Origin: Bacteroidales bacterium
GTDB taxonomy: Bacteria > Bacteroidota > Bacteroidia > Bacteroidales > UBA932
Reading direction: 5' to 3'
Assembly (NCBI GenBank): GCA_017617475.1
Contig: JAFZWC010000055.1
Span: 1 to 54,885, forward strand
Length of the DNA: 54,885 nucleotides
Shown here: positions 42,372 through 50,720 of the stretch, one piece after another
How positions within the stretch are numbered: the stretch's first letter is position 1
Layout of the letters: every line of letters begins with the position of its first letter
The notes under the pieces: generated by a model
What the model saw: the letters and a program-made list of their open reading frames with translations, nothing else
What the model was told of the DNA's origin: nothing
Databases searched by the model: none
Program-made: the position numbers and the translations under genes

Positions 42372-43345
42372 TGAAGGTGTTTGGTAATACGGAAATAGTG
42401 AACGCTTTGCGCCAGATGGTGGAAAGCGGGCACATTCCGCATGCCATGCTGCTGCATCAGGACGACGGCGGCGGCGCCTTCCCTCTGGTCATTAATTTCC
42501 TGGAGCAGCTCTACGGCGGCAATCCGCGCGTGGGCAAGCTCATCCATCCGGACATCCATTTCGTGTTCCCGGTAGCCGGGGCCGACAAACCCGTTTCCCT
42601 GCAGTACATCGCCCCCTTCCGGGAGCTCGTACTGCAGAACCCGTATTTCTACGAGAATGAACTCTACAGCGCCATCGGCATTGAAGGAAAGCAGGCGGGC
42701 ATCTCTGTGAACGAGGCCCGCAGCATCCTGGACCGCCTGGCGCTTAGCGCCGTGGAGGGCGGCTACCGCACCGTGGTGCTGTACCTCCCGGAAAAAATGA
42801 ACGTGCAGGCGGCCAACGCCCTCCTCAAAATGGTGGAGGAGCCGCCCCGCCAGACCCTTTTCCTCCTCATTACCCAGGCTCCCGAGAAGGTGCTTCAGAC
42901 CATATCGTCCCGCTGCCTGCATCTGCGTGTGCAGCCGCTGAGCCCCGAGGCCGATGCCGAGGTCCACGCCCAGGAAGCGGCCGGCAACGCCGTGCTCCAG
43001 GACCTCTTTCACGACCTCCTGGACGCCCTGGTGGCCCGCGACCTGCTCAAGGCCCTGGAAACCGGTGAGGCCGTGGCCGACCTCAAGGTGCGCGAGCAGC
43101 AGAAGACCTTCTGCCGCCTGGCCTCCGAGGACCTCCGCCGCATCTTCATGCTGCAGAAATCGGCCTCCCTGGCCCGCCTTCCTCAGGGGCAGGAAGACTA
43201 TTTCAAGCGCATGGCATCGGCCCTCAAGCCCACCTTCCCGCGGAAGGCCCTGGAGAGCCTGAACCGTGCCCAGCTCCTGCTGGAGCGCAATGTGAACCAG
43301 AAAATACTCTTCACCGACATGGTGAATCAATTATATACACTATGA
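42371..43345 (+). CDS. holB: DNA polymerase III clamp-loader delta-prime-like subunit
   Basis: A clamp-loader ATPase-like subunit of 324 residues. The N-terminal RecA-like part has a degenerate P-loop (MLLHQDDGGGAFPLVINF has no GKT), as expected for delta-prime subunits that do not bind ATP. VVLYLPEKMNVQAANALLKMVEEPPRQTLFLLIT is the DEAD-like region, and TISSRCLHLRV carries the SRC arginine-finger motif. The four Cys of the E. coli zinc finger are absent, as is usual in this phylum. It sits between the polyprenyl synthase and ricT with 1- and 4-base overlaps. Confidence 0.9.
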   Translation: MKVFGNTEIVNALRQMVESGHIPHAMLLHQDDGGGAFPLVINFLEQLYGGNPRVGKLIHPDIHFVFPVAGADKPVSLQYIAPFRELVLQNPYFYENELYSAIGIEGKQAGISVNEARSILDRLALSAVEGGYRTVVLYLPEKMNVQAANALLKMVEEPPRQTLFLLITQAPEKVLQTISSRCLHLRVQPLSPEADAEVHAQEAAGNAVLQDLFHDLLDALVARDLLKALETGEAVADLKVREQQKTFCRLASEDLRRIFMLQKSASLARLPQGQEDYFKRMASALKPTFPRKALESLNRAQLLLERNVNQKILFTDMVNQLYTL

Positions 43346-44484
43346 CCGAATATTCCAATGAGTCCATCCAGTTCGACTGTTTCCGCGGGTGCACCGTGGT
43401 AACGGACGAAGAATCGGGTGAAAAAGATATCCGCTACCGCCAGGGCTGCTGCAAGCTGGAGGTTTACGACGTGCTCAAAGGCATCTCCCAGGAGCAGTTC
43501 AACGACTACTTCGAGGTGCGCTTCAAGAACACCCGCAAGGGCATTTATGTGAATGCCTCGGGCCAGAGCATCAAGACCGGAGACCTGGTGGTGGTTGAGG
43601 CCGCAACAGGCCACGACCTGGGCATTGTGACCCTGGAAGGCCCTATTGTGGGCCGTCAGATGCGCTGCAAAGGCGTGGATCCGGAGAAACAGGAGCTCAA
43701 GAAAATCTACCGCAAGGCCCGTCCCTTCGACATCCAGCGCTGGCAGGAAGCCATTGCCCGCGAGCAGGAAACCATGATCCGCGCCCGCGTGCTGGCCAAT
43801 AACCTGGGCCTGGAAATGAAGATTGGCGACGTGGAGTTCCAGGGCGACGGTACCAAGGCCATCTTCTACTACATTGCCGACGGACGCGTAGACTTCCGCC
43901 AGCTCATCAAAGACTTTGCCGAAGAGTTCCATATCCGCGTGGAAATGAAGCAGATAGGCGCCCGCCAGGAGGCTGGCCTTATTGGCGGACTGGGCGTGTG
44001 CGGCCGCGAACTCTGCTGCGCCAACTACATCACGGAATTCAAGTCCATCACCACATCGGCCGCCCGCGTGCAGGACCTTTCCCTGAACCCGCAGAAGCTG
44101 GCCGGCCAGTGCGGAAAACTCAAATGCTGCCTCAATTACGAGGTGGCCGCCTACCTGGACGCCCACACCCGCATCCCGCGCGTGCAGGAGCCCCTGGAGT
44201 TCGAGGACGGCCAGGCCTGGCTGGTAAAGACGGACATCCTGGCCGAGAAGCTCTATTTCTCCTACGAGAAAGGCTCCCTGGCCCAGACTTTCGCCCTTTC
44301 GGCCGATGAAGTGAAGGAAATCCAGGCCATGAACCGCCGCGGCGAGAAGCCCGAAACCCTCAAGCAGGACGTGGTGGCCGCCCCCGAGTTCATAGACGCC
44401 GTGGGCGACGACGCCATCAACCGCTTCGACCCCGAAAAGCGCAAGAAGCGCCGCAACAGAAACCGAAACCGGAATAAGAAGTGA
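43342..44484 (+). CDS. ricT: RicT-like PSP1 domain protein
   Basis: A cytoplasmic protein of 380 residues of the YaaT/RicT (PSP1 C-terminal) family. RicT is part of the Fe-S-containing Ric complex that affects RNA processing in Bacillus; the Bacteroidota role is not defined. The characteristic cysteine region starts at about residue 220 (GVCGRELCCANYI) and continues to LAGQCGKLKCCLNYE. The C-terminus is a basic Arg/Lys/Asn tail (KKRRNRNRNRNKK), suggesting nucleic-acid contact. It overlaps holB by 4 bases. The gap to gldH is filled by a type 1 repeat. Confidence 0.9.
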   Translation: MTEYSNESIQFDCFRGCTVVTDEESGEKDIRYRQGCCKLEVYDVLKGISQEQFNDYFEVRFKNTRKGIYVNASGQSIKTGDLVVVEAATGHDLGIVTLEGPIVGRQMRCKGVDPEKQELKKIYRKARPFDIQRWQEAIAREQETMIRARVLANNLGLEMKIGDVEFQGDGTKAIFYYIADGRVDFRQLIKDFAEEFHIRVEMKQIGARQEAGLIGGLGVCGRELCCANYITEFKSITTSAARVQDLSLNPQKLAGQCGKLKCCLNYEVAAYLDAHTRIPRVQEPLEFEDGQAWLVKTDILAEKLYFSYEKGSLAQTFALSADEVKEIQAMNRRGEKPETLKQDVVAAPEFIDAVGDDAINRFDPEKRKKRRNRNRNRNKK

Positions 44485-44487
44485 TAC

Positions 44488-44515
44488 TGTCATTCTGAGC
44501 GTAGCGAAGAATCTG
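44488..44515 (+). repeat. Dispersed repeat type 1 upstream of and touching gldH
   Basis: TGTCATTCTGAGCGTAGCGA then AGAATCTG. The apparent GTG start codon of gldH begins at its last base (44515). Confidence 0.75.
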
Positions 44516-44964
44516 TGAAACAAAGCGTTATAGTCATATTGTTGGCCCTTCTGGCCGTCTCCTGCCAGGAGCCTTTTTCCACCGAGATATTCATCCCCGG
44601 TGACGGGCCCTATGCCTTTACGGTGGACATGACAGACTCCACGGCCACGTACGATTTTGACCTCTACACCCGCCTGGACGGCAATCCCGAGGACCTCATT
44701 CCGCTGAGGGGCACGCTGCTCAGGGCCGAATGGCGCTCGCCCTCCGACTCCGTCTTTGTGGAGAAGATTTACCTGCCCCTCACGGGCACCCGCCAGTCCT
44801 TCTTCTCCCGGCAGATATACCAGCCCTACAGGGCCGATGTCCGCCCCGCCGAGCCCGGCCTCTGGACCCTCTCCCTCCGCCAGGAAGACCGCTCCCAGGT
44901 GGTTCCTTTCAGGGGATTAGGACTAGTGGTAAGGAAAACCCCTTGTCATACCGAGGCCCTTTAG
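44515..44964 (+). CDS. gldH: Gliding-motility-type lipoprotein GldH
   Basis: An exported lipoprotein of 149 residues. The signal peptide MKQSVIVILLALLAVSC ends at a lipobox cysteine (residue 17). GldH-like features follow (FTVDMTDSTATYDFDLYTRLDG, KIYLPLTGTRQSFFSRQIYQPYRADV). GldH is required for gliding in flavobacteria, but homologues occur in non-gliding Bacteroidales with an envelope role. The GTG start at 44515 is unusual: it lies at the end of one type 1 repeat, and the C-terminal TPCHTEAL plus TAG stop come from a second copy. So both boundaries of the gene are repeat-made. Position after ricT supports the call. Confidence 0.85.
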   Translation: MKQSVIVILLALLAVSCQEPFSTEIFIPGDGPYAFTVDMTDSTATYDFDLYTRLDGNPEDLIPLRGTLLRAEWRSPSDSVFVEKIYLPLTGTRQSFFSRQIYQPYRADVRPAEPGLWTLSLRQEDRSQVVPFRGLGLVVRKTPCHTEAL

Positions 44965-44980
44965 GGCCGAGTGTATCTCA
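44944..44980 (+). repeat. Dispersed repeat type 1 at gldH 3' end
   Basis: TGTCATACCGAGGCCCTTTA then GGGCCGAGTGTATCTCA. It contains the gldH stop codon (TAG at 44962-44964) and ends 11 bases before the trmB ATG. Confidence 0.8.
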
Positions 44981-44991
44981 ATGAGAATACT

Positions 44992-45795
44992 ATGGGACAC
45001 GGAAAACTTAAGAAATTTGCCGAGAACGAGACCTTCCGCTGCCTGCTGCAGCCGGATGCTTCGGCCGTGCTGGCCAAAGAGCCCGGCTCCAAGGAGCTGA
45101 AGCTGAATCCCAACCCCATCAAAGGCCGCTGGGGGGCCGAAATGTTCGGCAATTCCAATCCCGTCGTCCTGGAACTGGGATGCGGCAAAGGGGACTACAC
45201 CATTGCCCTGGCGCTACGCAATCCCAATATCAACTACATAGGCGTAGACATCAAGGGCGCCCGCCTTTGGAAAGGCGCCAAATACGCCACCGAGAACGCC
45301 CTGCCCAACGTGGCGTTCCTGCGCACCCGCATCGAGTTCATCGACGCCTTCTTCGGCCCGGACGAAGTTTCCGAGATCTGGCTCACGTTTTCCGACCCGC
45401 AGCTCCGCGGCTCTGAAAACGCCCGCCTCTCCTCGCCCCTCTTTCTGGCCCGCTACCGCAACTTCCTCAAACCGGGTGGAATAGTCCACCTTAAAACCGA
45501 CTCCCGCTACCTCTACGAATACACCCAGGCGGTTGTTAAGTGCAACAAGCTCAGCTTGTTGCACTGTGATACAGATGTGTATCACAGCAATGTAAAATTG
45601 CCTGAGGAAGTACGCGAGGTGCAGACCTTCTACGAGAAGATGTTCCTGGAGATGGGGTTGCCCATTACCTACATGGCTTTCCAGATCGGCCACGATGGGC
45701 CCTACGCATACCCCGGCGACACCTTCGACCACGAAAAATGGCTCGAAGCCGAAGGTCCGCGCCGCAGTTTTTCACATCAACCTAACAAAAAGTAA
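44992..45795 (+). CDS. trmB: tRNA (guanine-N7)-methyltransferase
   Basis: TrmB makes m7G46 in tRNA. The product is 267 residues. SAM motif I is VVLELGCGKGDYTIALA and the family motif is IWLTFSDPQLRG, then LSSPLFLARYRNFLKPGGIVHLKTDS. The start at 44992 (MGHGKLKKF) is preferred over a GTG at 44971 that lies in a type 1 repeat. Within the gene, bases 45541-45587 form two tandem perfect hairpins encoding residues about 184-199 (CNKLSLLHCDTDVYHS). Those residues still fit the family, so they are not an insertion. Confidence 0.94.
   Translation: MGHGKLKKFAENETFRCLLQPDASAVLAKEPGSKELKLNPNPIKGRWGAEMFGNSNPVVLELGCGKGDYTIALALRNPNINYIGVDIKGARLWKGAKYATENALPNVAFLRTRIEFIDAFFGPDEVSEIWLTFSDPQLRGSENARLSSPLFLARYRNFLKPGGIVHLKTDSRYLYEYTQAVVKCNKLSLLHCDTDVYHSNVKLPEEVREVQTFYEKMFLEMGLPITYMAFQIGHDGPYAYPGDTFDHEKWLEAEGPRRSFSHQPNKK
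45541..45587. repeat. Two tandem perfect hairpins inside trmB
   Basis: TGCAACAAGCT (45541-45551) pairs with AGCTTGTTGCA (45553-45563) around a one-base loop. Directly abutting it, CTGTGATACA (45564-45573) pairs with TGTATCACAG (45578-45587) around GATG. The stretch is AT-richer than the flanking codons. Confidence 0.75.
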
Positions 45796-45796
45796 T

Positions 45797-45922
45797 TGTC
45801 ATCCTGAGGCCCTTGGGCCGAAGGATCTGTAAACCACAGATTCTTCGCTACGCTCAGAATGACAAGAGGACCCAAAATGACAAGAAATTGTCATCCTGAG
45901 GAGCATTGCGACGAAGGATCTC
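45797..45922. repeat. Dispersed repeat type 1, three copies upstream of merR
   Basis: Copies at 45797-45829 (forward), 45838-45864 (inverted) and 45889-45922 (forward). They fill most of the 172-base trmB-merR gap. The first copy has a longer arm containing GGCCCTTGGGCC. Confidence 0.8.
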
Positions 45923-45952
45923 CAGTTGACCTGTTTTGTCATATATTTTTGC

Positions 45953-45960
45953 TAACTTTG
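45953..45960 (+). promoter_or_regulatory. Bacteroidota -7 promoter element TAACTTTG (merR)
   Basis: A perfect TAnnTTTG ending 7 bases before the MerR ATG at 45968; another case of a very short predicted leader. Confidence 0.6.
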
Positions 45961-45967
45961 TAAGGTT

Positions 45968-46285
45968 ATGGCTAAACTAATCTACACAATGGGTGAAGTG
46001 GCGGAAATGCTGGGGGAGAACGCCTCGGCCGTACGCTACTGGAGTAACTACTTTGAGAAGTTCATCAAACCCCAGCGCAACGCCAAGGGGAACCGGCTGT
46101 ACCATCCGGAAGACGTGGAAACCCTCAAGCAGGTGCAGTATCTGCTTAAGAACCAGGGCCTCACGCTGGAGGGTACCAAGCAGCGCCTCACCGAGGACCG
46201 TCGCAGCGTGGACAAACGCGTGAAGGCCATCGGCATTCTCAAGGGCATTCGCGAAGAACTGGTCCAAGTACGCAAAGCGTTATGA
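45968..46285 (+). CDS. MerR family transcriptional regulator
   Basis: A small DNA-binding protein of 105 residues. The winged helix-turn-helix is visible as YTMGEVAEMLGENASAVRYWSNYFEKFIKPQRNAKGNRLYHPEDVETLKQVQYLLKNQGLTLEGTKQRL. After this there is a short helix and no large effector domain, so the inducer is unknown. It overlaps the Nif3 gene by 4 bases. Such short MerR proteins next to Nif3 and zinc-ribbon genes are common in Bacteroidales. Confidence 0.92.
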   Translation: MAKLIYTMGEVAEMLGENASAVRYWSNYFEKFIKPQRNAKGNRLYHPEDVETLKQVQYLLKNQGLTLEGTKQRLTEDRRSVDKRVKAIGILKGIREELVQVRKAL

Positions 46286-47070
46286 AAATAGGCGACATTA
46301 CCGCGGCGCTGGAGGTGTTTGCCCCGCTCCGCATTCAGGAAAGCTGGGACAACAGCGGCCTCATCATCGGCAGCCCGGAAGACGAAGTGCACGGAGTCAT
46401 GGTGGGCTTCGACTGCACGCCGGAACTCATTAAGGAAGCCGTAGAAAAGGGCTGCGACCTGGTGGTTACCCATCATCCGCTCATCTTCAAGGGCATCAAG
46501 CGCATAGACAGCAAAGACCCCGTGGGCGCCGCCATCATGCAGGCCGTGCGCTCCGGCGTAGCCGTTTATGCCGCCCACACCACGGCCGACAAGGTCATAG
46601 CCGGCGTGAGCGGCGCCATGGCCCGCCGTCTGGGCCTCAAGAACATCGGCATCATGGTGCCGGAAGAAGACGGAACCGTGGGCCTGGGCTGCATCGGCGA
46701 ATTCGAAAAGCCCATGACGGGAAAAGAGGCCCTGGCCTATGTGAAAGAGCGTTTTAACCTGGGTGTAATCCGCAGTTCCAGGCCCTTGGAAACGCCCATC
46801 AGCAAGGTGGCCGTCCTGGGCGGCAGCGGCGGAGGGGAAATCCAGTTGGCCATGGCCAAAGGTGCCCAGCTGTACATCACGGCCGATATTTCCTATCACA
46901 ATTTCTTCACCCCCGAGGGCTTCATGGTCATGGATATAGGCCATTTTGAGAGCGAAGTGGAGATTGTAGACATATTTCTGGCCGAATTACGGAAAAAATT
47001 TCCTACCTTTGCAAGCTACAAAAGTGCCAACATGGGCAGGAGCAACCCTGTCCACTACTTTGGTTTGTAA
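46282..47070 (+). CDS. Nif3-like dinuclear metal centre protein
   Basis: A Nif3/YbgI family protein of 262 residues, often labelled GTP cyclohydrolase I type 2, although the activity is uncertain. Metal ligands are seen in CDLVVTHHPLIFKGIKRID, VYAAHTTAD and FMVMDIGHFESEVE. The middle PII-like insert of longer homologues (about 100 residues) is missing, matching the shorter bacterial class. It overlaps merR by 4 bases. A likely promoter for the next gene lies in its 3' end. Confidence 0.92.
   Translation: MKIGDITAALEVFAPLRIQESWDNSGLIIGSPEDEVHGVMVGFDCTPELIKEAVEKGCDLVVTHHPLIFKGIKRIDSKDPVGAAIMQAVRSGVAVYAAHTTADKVIAGVSGAMARRLGLKNIGIMVPEEDGTVGLGCIGEFEKPMTGKEALAYVKERFNLGVIRSSRPLETPISKVAVLGGSGGGEIQLAMAKGAQLYITADISYHNFFTPEGFMVMDIGHFESEVEIVDIFLAELRKKFPTFASYKSANMGRSNPVHYFGL
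47004..47011 (+). promoter_or_regulatory. Bacteroidota -7 promoter element TACCTTTG (zinc-ribbon gene)
   Basis: A perfect TAnnTTTG inside the 3' end of the Nif3 gene, 77 bases before the next ATG. No clear -33 match. Confidence 0.4.
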
Positions 47071-47088
47071 TTAATCAGTAATTAGAAT

Positions 47089-47916
47089 ATGGCAACAACC
47101 AAAAAACCCACCGCCGCCAAGAAAGTGGAGGCCCCCATCGACAACAGGGAAACTTTTGTGTCGCTGCAGAAAAGTTTCGCCGATTCCGATATGCCCGTGG
47201 AGGAAAAGCTCAAGACCCTCTACCAGCTCCAGGCTGCGGATTCCGAGATTGACAAGATTCTCCAGCTTCGTGGCGAACTGCCGGCAGAGGTAGCGGCCCT
47301 GGAAGAAGAAATTTCCACCCTCAAGGAGCGCAGCGCCGCCCTTTCCGCCGTGGTAGACCAGCTCAACAGAAACATCGCCGATGCTAAACTCTCCATCTCC
47401 GAGCACGAGAGCATCATCGAGAAATACCAGCGCCAGCTGGAAACCATCGCCAATTCCCGCGAGTACGATTCCCTGAACAAGGAAATCGAAAACCAGGAGC
47501 TCCTGCGCCAGATTGACGAGAAAACCATCAACGACACCCGCTTCGAGATCGGCGCCAAGAAGTCCGAGGCCGACGAGCTCAAGGACCGCCTGACCATCCG
47601 CCAGGAAGACCTCAAGGCCAAGAAGGAAGAACTGGAGAACATCGTTGAAGAAACCGCTAAGGAAGAGGCTGTGCTCCGCGCCCGCCGCGAGGAATGCGCC
47701 GCCAAGATCGACGCCCGCACCATGAGCGCCTACGAGCGCATCCGCGAGAGCGTGCACAACCACCTGGCCGTGGTAGGCATCTACAACGGCGACTCCTGCG
47801 GAGGATGCTTCAATACCATCACTCCCCAGCGGCGCGTAGAGATTGCCTCCAACCGCAAGCTCATCATCTGCGAGCACTGCGGCCGCATCATCATCAACCC
47901 GGATTTCGAACAGTAG
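47089..47916 (+). CDS. Coiled-coil protein with C-terminal C4 zinc ribbon (CdsZ-like)
   Basis: A cytoplasmic protein of 275 residues. Residues 20-215 form a long antiparallel coiled coil (Glu/Lys/Leu rich, for example EVAALEEEISTLKERSAALS). The C-terminal zinc ribbon is CGGCFNTITPQRRVEIASNRKLIICEHCGRIII, with two CxxC pairs. It matches the C4-type zinc ribbon family (YacP/CdsZ-like) near nif3 in many genomes. Function is unproven. dnaB begins 7 bases after its stop. Confidence 0.9.
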   Translation: MATTKKPTAAKKVEAPIDNRETFVSLQKSFADSDMPVEEKLKTLYQLQAADSEIDKILQLRGELPAEVAALEEEISTLKERSAALSAVVDQLNRNIADAKLSISEHESIIEKYQRQLETIANSREYDSLNKEIENQELLRQIDEKTINDTRFEIGAKKSEADELKDRLTIRQEDLKAKKEELENIVEETAKEEAVLRARREECAAKIDARTMSAYERIRESVHNHLAVVGIYNGDSCGGCFNTITPQRRVEIASNRKLIICEHCGRIIINPDFEQ

Positions 47917-47923
47917 TCCCGTA

Positions 47924-49408
47924 ATGGCCGAAAGCCCTCGCAAGAACCGCCGCCCGGCAGAGCCCCTCAATCTGGAGACCCTCATGGGGAACAAACCCCC
48001 GCAGGCCCTGGACGTGGAGGAGGCCGTGCTGGGCGCCATGCTGGTAGAACCCGCCACCATAGACGAATCTATGGAGGAGCTCTCGGCGTCGTGTTTCTAC
48101 GACCCGCAGCACCGCATGATCTTCGAGGCCATGGCCGAACTGGTGAACGAACACGTCTCCATCGACCTGGTCACCGTGAGCGAAAAGCTCCGTTCCAAGG
48201 GCAACCTGGAGGCCGTGGGCGGTCCTGTGGTGCTGGCCGGCCTGTCGCAGAACATCGCCGCCGCCGCCCACATAGAGTACTACATCAAAATCCTCAAGCA
48301 GAAAACCATCCAGCGGGACCTCATCACCGCCTCGTACGAGATTCTGAAACAGTCCTTTGACGAGTCCACCAACGTGGACGACCTCATTGACAACGCCCAG
48401 ACCAAGGTGTTTGCGGCCATTCAGAACAACGTGAAGAGGGATGTCCAGGACATCGGCTCCATCATCAACAGCGTGCTGGACAACCTGCAGGAACTGCAAA
48501 ACACCACGGGCCTTTCGGGCGTCCCCTCCGGCTATCCGTCCATTGACCGTGTCACCCAGGGCTGGCAAAAGAGCGACCTCATTATCCTGGCCGCCCGTCC
48601 GTCTGTGGGTAAGACGGCTTTCGCCCTCAATATTGCCCGCAACGCGGCGGTAGAGAGCAACATGCCCGTAGCCGTCTTCTCCCTGGAAATGAGTGCCGAC
48701 CAGCTGGGCAAGCGCCTCATCACCACCGAGAGCGGTCTCTCCGGAGAAAAGATCAAGGGCGGTGTAAAGCTGGAGCAGTACGAATGGGTGCAGTTGGAAG
48801 ACACCCTCAAGCGCCTGGCCAAGGCTCCCCTGTACATAGACGACACCCCCGGCATTCCCATCATGGAATTCCGCACCAAGGCCAAGCGCCTGGTAAAGCA
48901 GAAGGGCGTGCGCCTGATAGTGGTGGACTACCTCCAGCTCATGCAGGGCCCCGTGGAGCTGAGAGGCCTGCGCGAACAGGAAGTGGCCGCCATTTCCCGT
49001 ACCCTCAAGGCCACCGCCAAAGAACTCAACATCCCCATCATAGCCCTGTCCCAGCTGTCCCGTAATGCGGTTCAGCGCACAGGCGGCACGGGCAAACCCC
49101 AGCTGAGCGACCTCCGCGAATCCGGTTCCATTGAGCAGGATGCCGATATGGTCATCTTCATCCACCGTCCGGACTTCGTGGGCATGTCCGAGAATCCGGA
49201 AGACCGCGAGAAGGCATACATCGTAATAGCGAAGCACCGTAACGGTGAGGTCTGCGACATTGAAATGAAGTACAAGGCCAACCAGGTCAAGTTCATAGAG
49301 CCGGACCAGAGCCTGGATGTCTATGCCCAGCAGGGCCCTGTGGCCAGCGCCGCCAACGAGCCCGGCCCGCAGGGAAACTACAACTTCGAAGACCAGCAGG
49401 ATTTCTAG
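47924..49408 (+). CDS. dnaB: Replicative DNA helicase DnaB
   Basis: The hexameric 5'-3' helicase that unwinds DNA at the replication fork. The product is 494 residues. The N-terminal DnaB domain (PQALDVEEAVLGAMLVEPATIDESMEEL) is followed by a linker and the RecA-like domain. Walker A is LAARPSVGKTAFALNIA (Lys230), Walker B lies in RLIVVDYLQLMQG, and the C-terminal DADMVIFIHRPDF motif is present. No intein interrupts it. The start at 47924 is chosen by homology. DUF3108 follows 3 bases later. Confidence 0.96.
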   Translation: MAESPRKNRRPAEPLNLETLMGNKPPQALDVEEAVLGAMLVEPATIDESMEELSASCFYDPQHRMIFEAMAELVNEHVSIDLVTVSEKLRSKGNLEAVGGPVVLAGLSQNIAAAAHIEYYIKILKQKTIQRDLITASYEILKQSFDESTNVDDLIDNAQTKVFAAIQNNVKRDVQDIGSIINSVLDNLQELQNTTGLSGVPSGYPSIDRVTQGWQKSDLIILAARPSVGKTAFALNIARNAAVESNMPVAVFSLEMSADQLGKRLITTESGLSGEKIKGGVKLEQYEWVQLEDTLKRLAKAPLYIDDTPGIPIMEFRTKAKRLVKQKGVRLIVVDYLQLMQGPVELRGLREQEVAAISRTLKATAKELNIPIIALSQLSRNAVQRTGGTGKPQLSDLRESGSIEQDADMVIFIHRPDFVGMSENPEDREKAYIVIAKHRNGEVCDIEMKYKANQVKFIEPDQSLDVYAQQGPVASAANEPGPQGNYNFEDQQDF

Positions 49409-49411
49409 CCC

Positions 49412-50221
49412 GTGCGCAGGTGGATTCTCATACTAAGCCTCTGCCTGGCAGCCCAGCTCTCCCTGGCACAGGAGAACTACCCCTTCCGAAACGGTGAAAC
49501 CGTCACCCTCTCGGTCATGTTCAAATGGGGCGCCATCAACAAAGAAGTGGGTACGGCACGCCTGCAGATAGATTCCCTCCGCTTTGATGGAGACAGGGTG
49601 TACCACCTGGGCTGCAAAGCCTGGACGGTCCCGTTCTTCGACCGTATTTACAAAATAAGGGAAGACCTCCAGAGCTGGGTGCGGGTAAAGGACCTGCGCC
49701 CCTTGCGTTTTACCCGCAGCACCTACGAGGGCGGCTACACCGCCTCCAACGAATACAACTACAACTGGGAAGAGGGAAAGATAGAGGCCGACGTCACCTT
49801 CGAGAACAAAGGCCCCCAGAGGTTGGAAATTCCCATCAAGGATGGGGAGTACGACCTCATAGCCCTGCTGTACCACATCCGCCGGCTTGACCCTTCGGCC
49901 TACCAGAAAGGCGCCGTAACCAAGGTGCGTTTCGCCATTGACGACAACGTCTTTGACGTATACATCCACGCCAACGGCATGGAAAACATCAAGATCCGCA
50001 AGCAGGGCCGAATGAATGCCTGGCACCTTTCCTGTTCGGTGGTGCAGGGCGCCCTCTTTGACGGAGACGAGGACTTGCACCTCTGGATATCGGCCGACGG
50101 CAACCGCATCCCGGTGGCTGCCAAGGTGCCCCTCAAAGTGGGAGCCGTACAGGCCTGGCTTTCCGGCTGGAGCGGCCTCAAGAACCCTTTTGACGCATGG
50201 ACCGATGGGCGAAAACGTTAG
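49412..50221 (+). CDS. DUF3108 domain exported protein
   Basis: A predicted periplasmic protein of 269 residues starting at GTG 49412. Signal peptide MRRWILILSLCLAAQLSLA. The DUF3108 pattern is present: NGETVTLSVMFKWGAINKEVGTARLQI, YKIREDLQSWV, then RFTRSTYEGGYTASNEYNYNW. The family is a lipocalin/YceI-like beta protein of unknown role. It overlaps the RseC gene by 17 bases. Confidence 0.85.
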   Translation: MRRWILILSLCLAAQLSLAQENYPFRNGETVTLSVMFKWGAINKEVGTARLQIDSLRFDGDRVYHLGCKAWTVPFFDRIYKIREDLQSWVRVKDLRPLRFTRSTYEGGYTASNEYNYNWEEGKIEADVTFENKGPQRLEIPIKDGEYDLIALLYHIRRLDPSAYQKGAVTKVRFAIDDNVFDVYIHANGMENIKIRKQGRMNAWHLSCSVVQGALFDGDEDLHLWISADGNRIPVAAKVPLKVGAVQAWLSGWSGLKNPFDAWTDGRKR

Positions 50222-50615
50222 TCATATTGGAAAGATAGTACGGATAACCCCTCAGGTTACCACCGTATCCATTCTGCAGCACGCCGCCTGCGGGGAATGC
50301 CACGCGGCAGGCCTGTGCGGCATGGCCGATCTGGCCGAAAAGACGGTGGAAGTGCCCACCGACCCCTACGCCTTCCGCAACGTGGGAGACCAGGTGGAAG
50401 TGCTCCTCAAGGCCTCCATGGGCATGAAGGCCGTCTGGCTCTGCTATGCCATTCCGCTGGTAATCCTCCTGGGCACCGTCCTGGGCCTAATGGCCCTGGG
50501 TGCCCCCGAAATCCCTGCGGCCTCTGCGGGCCTCGGCGCCATCGGCCTATACTACATTGGCCTATACTTGTTCCGGAATAAACTAAGGAATGAATATGTT
50601 TTCACTATAAAATAG
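50205..50615 (+). CDS. rseC: RseC/SoxR-reducing-system family membrane protein
   Basis: A small membrane protein of 136 residues. N-terminal cysteines HAACGECHAAGLCG (three to four Cys) precede two membrane helices (VWLCYAIPLVILLGTVLGLMAL and AASAGLGAIGLYYIGLYLF). RseC-like proteins accompany rnf operons and are linked to SoxR reduction in E. coli; here the rnf genes follow. The start at 50205 is set by the family. The 105-base gap to rnfB holds an inverted pair of type 1 repeats. Confidence 0.88.
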   Translation: MGENVSHIGKIVRITPQVTTVSILQHAACGECHAAGLCGMADLAEKTVEVPTDPYAFRNVGDQVEVLLKASMGMKAVWLCYAIPLVILLGTVLGLMALGAPEIPAASAGLGAIGLYYIGLYLFRNKLRNEYVFTIK

Positions 50616-50618
50616 TAT

Positions 50619-50686
50619 TGTCATACCGAGGCCCGAAGGGCCGAGTGTATCTCAATGAGATCCTCTCGCTTCGCTCGGGATGACAG
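50619..50686. repeat. Dispersed repeat type 1, inverted pair upstream of rnfB
   Basis: A forward copy (TGTCATACCGAGGCCCGAAG then GGCCGAGTGTATCTCA) at 50619-50654 and an inverted copy (GAGATCCTCTCGCTTCGCTC then GGGATGACA) at 50657-50686. It ends 34 bases before the rnfB ATG, and no TAnnTTTG is seen after it. Confidence 0.8.
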
Positions 50687-50720
50687 AAAGAATATTATAA
50701 CAACAATATAAAGATATCTT

